NCBI GenBank assembly: GCA_943324165.2
Contig: CALPKO020000011.1
Span: forward strand, 1-12,486
Reading direction: 5' to 3'
DNA: 12,486 nt
Source: Bdellovibrio sp. ZAP7
GTDB taxonomy: Bacteria > Bacteroidota > Bacteroidia > Flavobacteriales > Flavobacteriaceae
Below the pieces are notes generated by a model, which did no database searches, was not told where the DNA came from, and saw only the letters and a program-made list of their open reading frames with translations. Positions 6,651 to 12,486 of this stretch are shown here, piece after piece (the first letter of the stretch is position 1; each line of letters opens with the position of its first letter). Both the position numbers and the translations under genes were made by a program.

Positions 6651-7895
6651 TTATTCAGTTGCGTTTAAATAATTTAAAATGGTTTTCGTCGCGCCTTCAT
6701 TCATTTTCACGAAAGTGCTTGCAATATGCCCTTTTTCTATACGTTCATCTTCATTTTGAATCAAAAAAGCTAAATTTTCTTCTAATTCCTTTTTTGATTT
6801 TACGCTGATACAACCACCTAAATGAACCAAAGCAACGGCTTCTGAAAACTTCTCGAAATTCGGACCAATCAAAACGGGAATTCCAAAAGTAGCAGGTTCT
6901 AATATATTGTGTAATCCGGCTGTGCCGAAGCCTCCGCCAACATATGCAATGTCTGCATAACTATAAATTTTGGTTAAAAATCCGATGCTGTCAACAATCA
7001 TAACATCAAACTCGTTAAACGGCAAGTTTGTACTATTTACTTCGGAATGTAAAATTACTTTTTTTGAAATTTGATTTTTAAGATTTGTTATTTGCTCTTC
7101 CTTAATATTGTGTGGCGCAATAATGAATTTTACGTTATAAGGATTTGTATTAATGAAGTTAATCAAATTATTTTCGTCTTTTGGCCAAGAACTTCCAACC
7201 GCAATAGTTAAAGTGTTGTTTTTGAATTTTTCTATAATTTCGATTGCATTATCTTGGCTTAATATTTTTGAAACCCGATCGAATCTCGTATCTCCTGAAA
7301 ATTTTACATTCTGAAATCCAACAGATTGTAATAATTTTTTAGAACTTTCATTTTGAACAAAAAAGTAATTGAATGTTTTTAATGCATTTCTATAAAAACC
7401 TCCATACCATTTAAAAAACAGTTGATCTTCGCGAAAAATTCCTGAAATTAAATAAGTTGGAAGCTCAAGCTTTTGAAGTTCACGCAAATAATTTGGCCAG
7501 TATTCATATTTTATGAAAAAAACCATTGTGGGATGAACTAATTTTAAAAATGCCTTCGCATTGTTTTTTGTGTCCAGCGGCAAATAGACAGTTACATCCG
7601 CAATTTTATTATTTTTACGTATTTCAAAACCAGAAGGGGAAAAAAAAGTAACTACAATTTTGTGATTTGGATGTTTTTCTTTCAACTTTTCAATTACTGG
7701 CAAGCCCTGTTCGTATTCGCCCAGCGAAGCAGCATGAAACCAAATGGTTTTGTCGGAAGGTTTTATTTTTTCTGATAATATCGCAAAAACGGATTTTCTA
7801 CCATCAACAAAAAGTTTGATTTTAGGGTTGAAAAAGGCAACTATTTTTAGGATGAATCCAGCAGAGTGAATGATAAAATTGTATAAAAAATACAT
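6651..7895 (-). CDS. waaA: 3-deoxy-D-manno-octulosonic acid (Kdo) transferase
   Basis: WaaA transfers Kdo from CMP-Kdo to the lipid A precursor at the cytoplasmic face of the inner membrane, the first step of LPS core assembly. The 414-residue protein has a hydrophobic N-terminal anchor (about residues 1-22). The N-terminal GT-B half includes WFHAASLGEYEQG, with Glu60 at the position of the catalytic base of the family. The C-terminal half has GGGFGTAGLHNILEPATFGIPVLIGPN at roughly 319-345, the donor-binding region. Length is normal. A -7 motif sits 18 bases upstream (7913-7920). It appears to lead a minus-strand operon with the DUF2237 gene (22 bases downstream), the small Cys-rich gene and the S46 peptidase. 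The adjacent divergent aminotransferase fits a cell-surface glycan neighbourhood. Whether one or two Kdo residues are added cannot be told from sequence. Confidence 0.95.
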   Translation of the reverse strand: MYFLYNFIIHSAGFILKIVAFFNPKIKLFVDGRKSVFAILSEKIKPSDKTIWFHAASLGEYEQGLPVIEKLKEKHPNHKIVVTFFSPSGFEIRKNNKIADVTVYLPLDTKNNAKAFLKLVHPTMVFFIKYEYWPNYLRELQKLELPTYLISGIFREDQLFFKWYGGFYRNALKTFNYFFVQNESSKKLLQSVGFQNVKFSGDTRFDRVSKILSQDNAIEIIEKFKNNTLTIAVGSSWPKDENNLINFINTNPYNVKFIIAPHNIKEEQITNLKNQISKKVILHSEVNSTNLPFNEFDVMIVDSIGFLTKIYSYADIAYVGGGFGTAGLHNILEPATFGIPVLIGPNFEKFSEAVALVHLGGCISVKSKKELEENLAFLIQNEDERIEKGHIASTFVKMNEGATKTILNYLNATE

Positions 7896-7912
7896 TTAAA
7901 TTAAATTTTATT

Positions 7913-7920
7913 CAAAAATA
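7913..7920 (-). promoter_or_regulatory. Candidate -7 element for waaA
   Basis: The minus strand reads TATTTTTG, an exact TAnnTTTG match, 17 bases before the waaA start codon. This implies a very short leader of about ten bases. No good -33 element is seen, and the motif is partly just AT-rich sequence. Confidence 0.4.
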
Positions 7921-7962
7921 CATTTTCCTTACAATATATTACCGGTTTAAAGGTAAAATAAC

Positions 7963-7970
7963 TACATTTG
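7963..7970 (+). promoter_or_regulatory. Candidate -7 element for the aminotransferase gene
   Basis: TACATTTG matches TAnnTTTG exactly, 59 bases before the ATG at 8030. The -33 region is weak. It would start a transcript near 7976, divergent from waaA, likely covering the aminotransferase and perhaps galE. Confidence 0.5.
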
Positions 7971-8029
7971 GGTCGCAAATTCATTTACTAAATTTTAATA
8001 AACACAGTATATATTGTGATTTAAATATT

Positions 8030-9160
8030 ATGAAAAAAATTCAAATGGTTGACTTGAAAGGTCAATATGAAAAGATAAAAACTACCGTAAACACTTCCAT
8101 TCAAGAGGTTTTAGATAATAACACCTACATCAACGGACCACAAGTTCATCAATTTCAGAAGAATTTAGAAGAATACTTGGATGTTAAACATGTGATTCCG
8201 TGCGCAAATGGTACTGATGCCTTGCAAATTGCGATGATGGCATTGGGCTTGAAACCCGGCGATGAGGTGATTACAGCAGATTTTACTTTTGCAGCAACTG
8301 TTGAGGTAATTGCTTTATTGCAATTAACACCTGTTTTAGTAGATGTTGAAATGGCTAATATGAATATTTCTATTGAAGCAATAAAAAAAGCAATTACGCC
8401 AAAAACAAAAGCAATTGTTCCTGTACATTTGTTTGGTCGTGCCGCAAACATGGAGGCCATTATGCGCATTGCTGAAGAATATAATTTGTATGTAATAGAA
8501 GATAATGCCCAAGCCATTGGAGCTAATTGCAGTTCTTCCACAGGAAAAAAACGCAAAGCAGGAACAATTGGTCATGTGGCATCAACTTCTTTTTTTCCTT
8601 CGAAAAATTTAGGATGTTATGGAGACGGCGGAGCGATTTTTACGAATGATGCTGCTTTGGCACATACTATTCGAGGCATTGTAAACCACGGAATGTACGT
8701 TCGCTATCATCATGATGTTGTTGGTGTGAATTCTAGATTAGACAGTGTTCAAGCGGCTGTTTTAAATGCTAAATTGCCATTTTTGGACGAATACAACCAA
8801 TCACGACAAAATGCTGCAAGAAAATACTCTGCGGCTTTTGATGGCCATAAAAATATTATTGCGCCAAGCATTTGTGACATTTGCGATTGCCATGTTTTTC
8901 ATCAATATACGTTAAGGATTATTGATGCAGACAGAGATGCGTTGATGCAACATTTGCTTGACAAGGGAATTCCATGTGCGATTTATTACCCAATTCCATT
9001 GCATTTGCAAAAAGCTTATTTAGACGAACGTTACAAAGAAGAAGATTTTCCTGTTACTAATCAATTGGTAAAAGAGGTAATTTCATTGCCAATGCATACA
9101 GAATTGGATGATGATCAAATACAATATATCACAACAACGGTTTTAGAATTTTTAAATTAA
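8030..9160 (+). CDS. DegT/DnrJ/EryC1-family PLP aminotransferase (nucleotide-sugar type)
   Basis: This 376-residue fold-type I aminotransferase probably aminates a keto nucleotide sugar for surface glycan synthesis. Family marks are NGTDAL at 60-65, GDEVITADFTFAAT at 77-90, VIEDNAQAIGA at 155-165 with PLP-facing Asp158 and Gln161, and TSFFPSKNLGCYGDGG at 186-201 with the Schiff-base Lys192. GVNSRLDSVQAAVL at 232-245 is also typical. The overall wording is closest, from memory, to WbpE-like enzymes (UDP-3-keto-GlcNAcA aminotransferases), but the exact substrate cannot be fixed. An unusual CDICDCH stands at 282-288, just before VFHQYTLRI. The gene is divergent from waaA and 81 bases ahead of galE on the same strand. 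Another keto-sugar aminotransferase role is the main alternative. Confidence 0.9.
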   Translation: MKKIQMVDLKGQYEKIKTTVNTSIQEVLDNNTYINGPQVHQFQKNLEEYLDVKHVIPCANGTDALQIAMMALGLKPGDEVITADFTFAATVEVIALLQLTPVLVDVEMANMNISIEAIKKAITPKTKAIVPVHLFGRAANMEAIMRIAEEYNLYVIEDNAQAIGANCSSSTGKKRKAGTIGHVASTSFFPSKNLGCYGDGGAIFTNDAALAHTIRGIVNHGMYVRYHHDVVGVNSRLDSVQAAVLNAKLPFLDEYNQSRQNAARKYSAAFDGHKNIIAPSICDICDCHVFHQYTLRIIDADRDALMQHLLDKGIPCAIYYPIPLHLQKAYLDERYKEEDFPVTNQLVKEVISLPMHTELDDDQIQYITTTVLEFLN

Positions 9161-9168
9161 GAATATGG

Positions 9169-9220
9169 AAAATAGAGAAAAGATAAGAGACTAAAAGTTA
9201 AATCTATCTTCTATTTTTTA
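9169..9220 (+). terminator. Weak imperfect hairpin with T-run between the aminotransferase and galE
   Basis: AAAATAG (9169-9175) and AAGATA (9180-9185) pair with TATCTT-CTATTTT (9205-9217), leaving a four-base bulge on the left arm and a 19-base loop. More T follow. It could attenuate transcription before galE, but the structure is AT-rich and may be chance. Confidence 0.25.
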
Positions 9221-9241
9221 TTTTCGATTATCTCTTAAAAA

Positions 9242-10255
9242 ATGAAAATATTAGTCACTGGAGGCTTGGGTTTTATTGGTTCACACACCGTTGTGGAACT
9301 TCAAAGTGAAGGTTTTGAGGTGATTACAATTGATAATCTTTCTAATTCTTCTATTGAAGTATTGGATGGAATTGAAAAAATTTCGAGCAAAAAACCAATT
9401 TTCGAACAATTGGATTTGAGAGAAAAAAGCGCTGTTCAGGCTTTTTTTCAAAAATTTGATGACATTGCAGGCGTTATTCATTTTGCTGCTTCAAAAGCGG
9501 TAGGTGAGAGCGTGGAAAATCCTTTACTATATTACGAAAATAATATTTCCACATTGGTTTATATCCTTCAAGAATTAGAAAAAAAGCAAAGTGCCAGTTT
9601 TATTTTTAGTTCGTCATGCACGGTTTACGGTCAAGCCGAGAAGATGCCAATTACTGAAAACGCTCCAATTCAAGCAGCGATGTCGCCTTATGGAAACACA
9701 AAACAAATTGGCGAAGAAATTATAAACGAGGTTTGTAAAGTAAGCAATATCAATTCTATTTTGTTACGTTATTTCAATCCGATTGGTTCTCACAAAAGTG
9801 CAGAAATTGGAGAGTTACCAATTGGTGTGCCGCAAAATTTAGTGCCATTTATTACACAAACAGGAATTGGTTTACGCAAAGAGTTATCCGTTTATGGGAA
9901 CGATTATCCAACGCCAGACGGCACTTGTATTCGCGATTATATTCATGTGGTTGATTTAGCGAAAGCGCATGTTATCGCTTTGCAACGGTTATTAAATAAA
10001 AAGAATCTCGAAAAAGTAGAGGTTTTTAATTTAGGAACTGGAACTGGAAGTTCAGTTTTGGAAGTAATCCATTCTTTTGAAAGGGTTTCTGGTCAAAAAT
10101 TGCCTTATAAAATTGTAGACAGAAGAGAAGGCGATGTAATTGAAGCTTACGCTAATACCGATAAAGCCAACAATGTTTTGGGTTGGAAATCACAGTCATC
10201 TTTAGACGAAAGCATTGCCTCAGCATGGAAATGGGAACAGCGAATTAGAAAGTAA
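9242..10255 (+). CDS. galE: UDP-glucose 4-epimerase
   Basis: GalE interconverts UDP-glucose and UDP-galactose (sometimes the N-acetyl forms) using bound NAD, in the cytoplasm. The 337-residue protein is an extended short-chain dehydrogenase. It has GGLGFIG at 7-13 for NAD binding, DNLSNS at 31-36, FAASKAVGESV at 81-91, FSSSCTVYG at 122-130 with Ser125, and SPYGNTK with Tyr150 and Lys154 as the catalytic pair. RYFNPIGSH and the DGTCIRDYIHVVDLA segment are also standard GalE. Length matches the E. coli enzyme. Cys126 replaces the more common Ala after the catalytic serine. It lies 81 bases after the aminotransferase and may be co-transcribed with it; together they suggest surface-sugar supply. 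No strong terminator follows. Confidence 0.96.
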   Translation: MKILVTGGLGFIGSHTVVELQSEGFEVITIDNLSNSSIEVLDGIEKISSKKPIFEQLDLREKSAVQAFFQKFDDIAGVIHFAASKAVGESVENPLLYYENNISTLVYILQELEKKQSASFIFSSSCTVYGQAEKMPITENAPIQAAMSPYGNTKQIGEEIINEVCKVSNINSILLRYFNPIGSHKSAEIGELPIGVPQNLVPFITQTGIGLRKELSVYGNDYPTPDGTCIRDYIHVVDLAKAHVIALQRLLNKKNLEKVEVFNLGTGTGSSVLEVIHSFERVSGQKLPYKIVDRREGDVIEAYANTDKANNVLGWKSQSSLDESIASAWKWEQRIRK

Positions 10256-10666
10256 GTTATAAAAAAACAAGCTATAAGTAGTTTTTCTTTTGAAGTTCGC
10301 TTGGTAGTTGAAACGATTCCGCTTGTGTATTTCTTCAATAAGTTAACATTTGTCTGCCCTAATCATTTATACTAAATTGCATTTATATCATGATTACTGT
10401 TTTTTGGGGAACTTATTTTTAGACGAAGTAATCGCAACAGACTTGTTTTAGCCGAAACATTGAATATTTCGGATTTGTTTATTTGCAATCATCAGACAAA
10501 AGAACAGCGGTTTGTTTTACACTCGTTAAAAGTAAAATAATTTAAAACTTCGAAAGCTTTTTTAAATTTCAATTTTTAATAGCCAAAAGATTTTGTTACT
10601 TTGCAAAAGCATAAATATTTTTATTCGAATACTATTTTCGTATTCAGTGAAGCAGTAAACTAAAAA
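10256..10666. other. 411-base gap without a recognisable gene
   Basis: No convincing complete gene lies here. Two stop-free stretches exist on the plus strand without a good start. One, 10256-10372, is in frame with galE after its stop (39 codons). The other, 10394-10537, has 48 codons and an average-looking composition (ELIFRRSNRNRLVLAE within it). Either could be decayed coding sequence or chance. CCGAAA/TTTCGG (within about 10453-10475) forms a six-base-pair hairpin. The right end holds the promoter and leader of the DUF151 gene. Confidence 0.5.
10596..10603 (+). promoter_or_regulatory. Near-consensus -7 element for the bifunctional nuclease gene
   Basis: TTACTTTG differs from TAnnTTTG by one base and lies 63 bases before the ATG. 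TTTT stands about 19 bases upstream in place of the -33 TTTG. The implied leader of about 57 bases contains a hairpin, GAATAC (10627-10632) pairing with GTATTC (10640-10645). Confidence 0.4.
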
Positions 10667-11284
10667 ATGAGTTTAGTAAAATTAACTATAAAAGGCATTT
10701 CTTACAGTCAAACCCAAAATGGGGCTTATGCTTTGATTTTGAACGAAGTTGACGGCGACCGAAAACTACCAATCGTTATTGGTGCGTTTGAAGCACAATC
10801 TATAGCAATCGCTTTGGAAAAAGAAATAAAACCACCTCGTCCTTTGACCCATGATTTATTTAAAAATTTTGCAGATAGATTTGGAATTATTGTCAAACAA
10901 GTTATCATTCATAAGTTAGTTGATGGTGTTTTTTATTCAAGTATCATTTGCGAAAGAGATAAAATAGAAGAAATTATTGATGCGCGCACTTCAGATGCTA
11001 TTGCTTTGGCTTTAAGATTTTCTGCACCGATTTTTACTTACAAAAATATTTTAGAAAAAGCTGGAATTTTTCTCAAAGCAAATCCGTTAGATTCCAATTT
11101 GGCAGATAATATTGATGACGTACTTTCAAACCCAGAAACATTTGGAATGGAAGAAACAAATACTTCCGGTACAATTTATTCTAACAATACATTTGCTGAA
11201 TTGAATCAAATGTTAGCAACTGCTGTCGAAGAGGAAGATTATGAAAAAGCAGCAAAAATTCGAGATGAAATTTCAAAACGGTAG
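10667..11284 (+). CDS. Bifunctional nuclease family (DUF151) protein with C-terminal UVR domain
   Basis: The 205-residue protein has an N-terminal DUF151/BFN domain (about residues 1-135), seen in LPIVIGAFEAQSIAIALE, the RPLTHDLF segment, and ARTSDAIALALR. Plant and bacterial members of this family have been described as nucleases, but the role in most bacteria is not settled. The C-terminal part (about 174-205) is a UvrB/UvrC-type UVR motif, ELNQMLATAVEEEDYEKAAKIRDEISKR in shape, with the typical acidic centre and A-x-x-x-R-D-E. The linker (about 140-170) is polar and probably flexible. This two-domain arrangement is common in Bacteroidetes. No signal peptide is seen. It lies 39 bases before thyA and is likely co-transcribed with it. 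Confidence 0.9.
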   Translation: MSLVKLTIKGISYSQTQNGAYALILNEVDGDRKLPIVIGAFEAQSIAIALEKEIKPPRPLTHDLFKNFADRFGIIVKQVIIHKLVDGVFYSSIICERDKIEEIIDARTSDAIALALRFSAPIFTYKNILEKAGIFLKANPLDSNLADNIDDVLSNPETFGMEETNTSGTIYSNNTFAELNQMLATAVEEEDYEKAAKIRDEISKR

Positions 11285-11323
11285 TGTTTAATCTCTCCGC
11301 CAAACAATAGAAAATTCTTTAAA

Positions 11324-12148
11324 ATGAAGCAATACCACGATTTAATTCATCATGTTTTAGAAAATGGAATCCAAAAAGGGGACCGCACAGGCACAGGAAC
11401 AAAAAGTGTTTTTGGCTATCAAATGCGTTTTGATTTAAGCGCTGGTTTCCCGATGGTAACTACCAAAAAATTACACTTAAAGTCAATTGTTTATGAATTG
11501 CTTTGGTTTTTAAAGGGAGAGACAAATATAGCTTATTTGAAAGAAAATGGCGTTAAAATTTGGGATGAATGGGCAGATGAAAATGGCGAATTAGGCCCTG
11601 TTTACGGTCATCAATGGAGGAATTGGAACAGTGAAGAAATTGACCAAATCACTGAGCTTATAGAAAGTTTGAAAACCAATCCGAATAGCCGAAGAATGTT
11701 GGTTTCTGCTTGGAATCCATCGGTTTTGCCAGATACAACAAAATCTTTTTCTGAAAATGTTGCCAGCGGAAAAGTTGCTTTGCCACCGTGTCACGCATTT
11801 TTTCAATTTTATGTTGCCGACGGAAAATTATCATGTCAACTTTATCAACGAAGCGCAGATATTTTTCTCGGAGTACCTTTCAACATTGCATCGTATGCTT
11901 TGTTAACTATGATGATTGCACAAGTTTGTGATTTAGGAGTAGGAGAATTTATTCATACTTTTGGTGATGCACATATCTATAACAATCATTTTGAACAAGT
12001 AGAATTGCAACTTTCAAGGGATTTTAGGGCTTTGCCAAAAATGATTTTAAATCCAAATATTAAAAATATTTTCGATTTTAAATTTGAAGATTTTACCTTA
12101 GAGGGTTACGATCCACATCCACACATTAAGGGAGTTGTTGCGGTTTAG
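11324..12148 (+). CDS. thyA: Thymidylate synthase
   Basis: ThyA makes dTMP from dUMP using methylene-tetrahydrofolate, in the cytoplasm. The 274-residue protein has the phosphate-binding RTGTGT at 21-26, [10 protein letters not shown] at 42-51, GPVYGHQWR at 91-99, SRRM at 122-125, the catalytic Cys156 in [33 protein letters not shown] for dUMP binding, and [12 protein letters not shown]. It is ten residues longer than the 264-residue E. coli enzyme. The extra residues lie just before the catalytic segment (around 137-150), an insertion that I recall as usual in Bacteroidetes. The last codons overlap the convergent acetyltransferase gene by 23 bases. The short gap to the upstream DUF151 gene suggests one transcript. 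Confidence 0.97.
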   Translation: MKQYHDLIHHVLENGIQKGDRTGTGTKSVFGYQMRFDLSAGFPMVTTKKLHLKSIVYELLWFLKGETNIAYLKENGVKIWDEWADENGELGPVYGHQWRNWNSEEIDQITELIESLKTNPNSRRMLVSAWNPSVLPDTTKSFSENVASGKVALPPCHAFFQFYVADGKLSCQLYQRSADIFLGVPFNIASYALLTMMIAQVCDLGVGEFIHTFGDAHIYNNHFEQVELQLSRDFRALPKMILNPNIKNIFDFKFEDFTLEGYDPHPHIKGVVAV

Positions 12149-12485
12149 ATTGTGCTTCATTCAATTTACGAATCACTTTTGCAGGATTTCCGACCGCCAA
12201 AGAATTGTCAGGAATGTTTTTTGCAACAACGGCTCCAGCACCTACTACGCAACCGTTTCCAATTTTAACACCGGGGCATATTACCACGTTTCCACCAATC
12301 CAACAGTCGTTTCCGACAGAAATTGGTTTTGAAAACTCAACAGTCCTGCGTTCAATCGCATCAAGCGGATGTGTTGCAGTATAAATCTGAACACCTGGCC
12401 CAAAAAAAACATTTTTGCCAATTTCAATTTTCATGGCATCTAAAACCACACAATTCACATTGAAATACACATTTTCGCCAGAATG
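12126..12485 (-). CDS. Hexapeptide-repeat sugar O-acetyltransferase, maltose/galactoside type (5' end cut by window edge)
   Basis: At least 119 residues are visible of a left-handed beta-helix acetyltransferase. The frame stays open to the window edge and reads [16 protein letters not shown], matching the middle of maltose O-acetyltransferases, so the GTG at 12470 is not the true start. About 65-75 N-terminal residues are expected beyond the window. The conserved catalytic His is in YTATHPLD (residue 34 counted from the GTG codon). Hexapeptide turns are seen in IEIGKN, ISVGND, VKIGNG and VVGAGAVV, and the tail [19 protein letters not shown] is characteristic. The enzyme uses acetyl-CoA; the acceptor cannot be told from sequence. 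It is convergent with thyA with overlapping 3' ends and no terminator between. Confidence 0.92.
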   Translation of the reverse strand, partial: HSGENVYFNVNCVVLDAMKIEIGKNVFFGPGVQIYTATHPLDAIERRTVEFSKPISVGNDCWIGGNVVICPGVKIGNGCVVGAGAVVAKNIPDNSLAVGNPAKVIRKLNEAQSKPQQLP

Positions 12486-12486
12486 A

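Noticed and set aside
8155..8575. Two overlapping minus-strand open frames of 133 and 79 codons
   Set aside because: Both are antisense to the highly conserved core of the aminotransferase and have no recognisable domain.
10147..10338. Minus-strand open frame of 63 codons at the galE 3' end
   Set aside because: Its C-terminal half is antisense galE; no domain, promoter or start signal supports it.
11458..11812. Ten-residue insertion in ThyA before the catalytic Cys as a novelty
   Set aside because: From memory the same insertion is common in Bacteroidetes thymidylate synthases, so it is a lineage trait.
12135..12332. Plus-strand open frame of 65 codons after thyA
   Set aside because: It is antisense to the hexapeptide acetyltransferase, whose motifs are clear.
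1..12486. CRISPR array, insertion sequence, phage or defence genes
   Set aside because: No regularly spaced repeats, transposase, integrase or known defence domain was found on either strand.

Overview
The window is AT-rich DNA from a member of the Bacteroidetes, most likely Flavobacteriaceae and Flavobacterium-like. This rests on the protein wording of MutS, the DegT-family aminotransferase, ThyA and the YegP-like protein, on an S46 dipeptidyl-peptidase (a family concentrated in Bacteroidetes), on start codons without clear Shine-Dalgarno sequences, and on several copies of the Bacteroidetes -7 promoter motif TAnnTTTG. No database search was possible, so genus-level placement is inference.

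Layout from left to right. Positions 1-2330 hold mutS, cut at its 5' end by the window edge. Positions 2398-2806 are a small tRNA unit: a good promoter, tRNA-Gly(GCC), a duplicated stub of the tRNA-Leu 5' end with a hairpin, tRNA-Leu(UAA) and a strong terminator. A YegP-like DUF1508 gene follows only 21 bases after the terminator U-tract. A small Ala/Pro/Glu-repeat lipoprotein lies on the minus strand (3334-3543), with its own promoter and a terminator preceded by nested perfect palindromes. Positions 3749-7895 look like a minus-strand operon transcribed in the order waaA (Kdo transferase), a DUF2237 protein with a possible signal peptide, a 55-residue CxxC/CxxC protein starting at an overlapping GTG, and a secreted S46 dipeptidyl-peptidase of DPP11 type. 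Divergent from waaA, on the plus strand, are a DegT/DnrJ-type sugar aminotransferase (8030-9160) and galE (9242-10255). A 411-base gap without a recognisable gene follows. Next come a bifunctional-nuclease-family (DUF151) protein with a UVR tail and thyA, which are closely spaced. The window ends inside a minus-strand hexapeptide-repeat O-acetyltransferase whose 3' end overlaps thyA by 23 bases.

Functionally the window mixes housekeeping genes (mismatch repair, dTMP synthesis, tRNAs) with cell-envelope and surface-sugar genes (waaA, the nucleotide-sugar aminotransferase, galE, the acetyltransferase) and one periplasmic peptidase. I found no mobile element, CRISPR array or defence island and no convincing new multi-gene system. 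The most useful second looks are the tRNA-Leu stub and hairpin, the small Cys-rich protein hidden behind a GTG start and its coupling to the DUF2237 gene, the signal-peptide-bearing DUF2237 protein, the palindromes beside the lipoprotein terminator, and the unexplained 10256-10666 gap.
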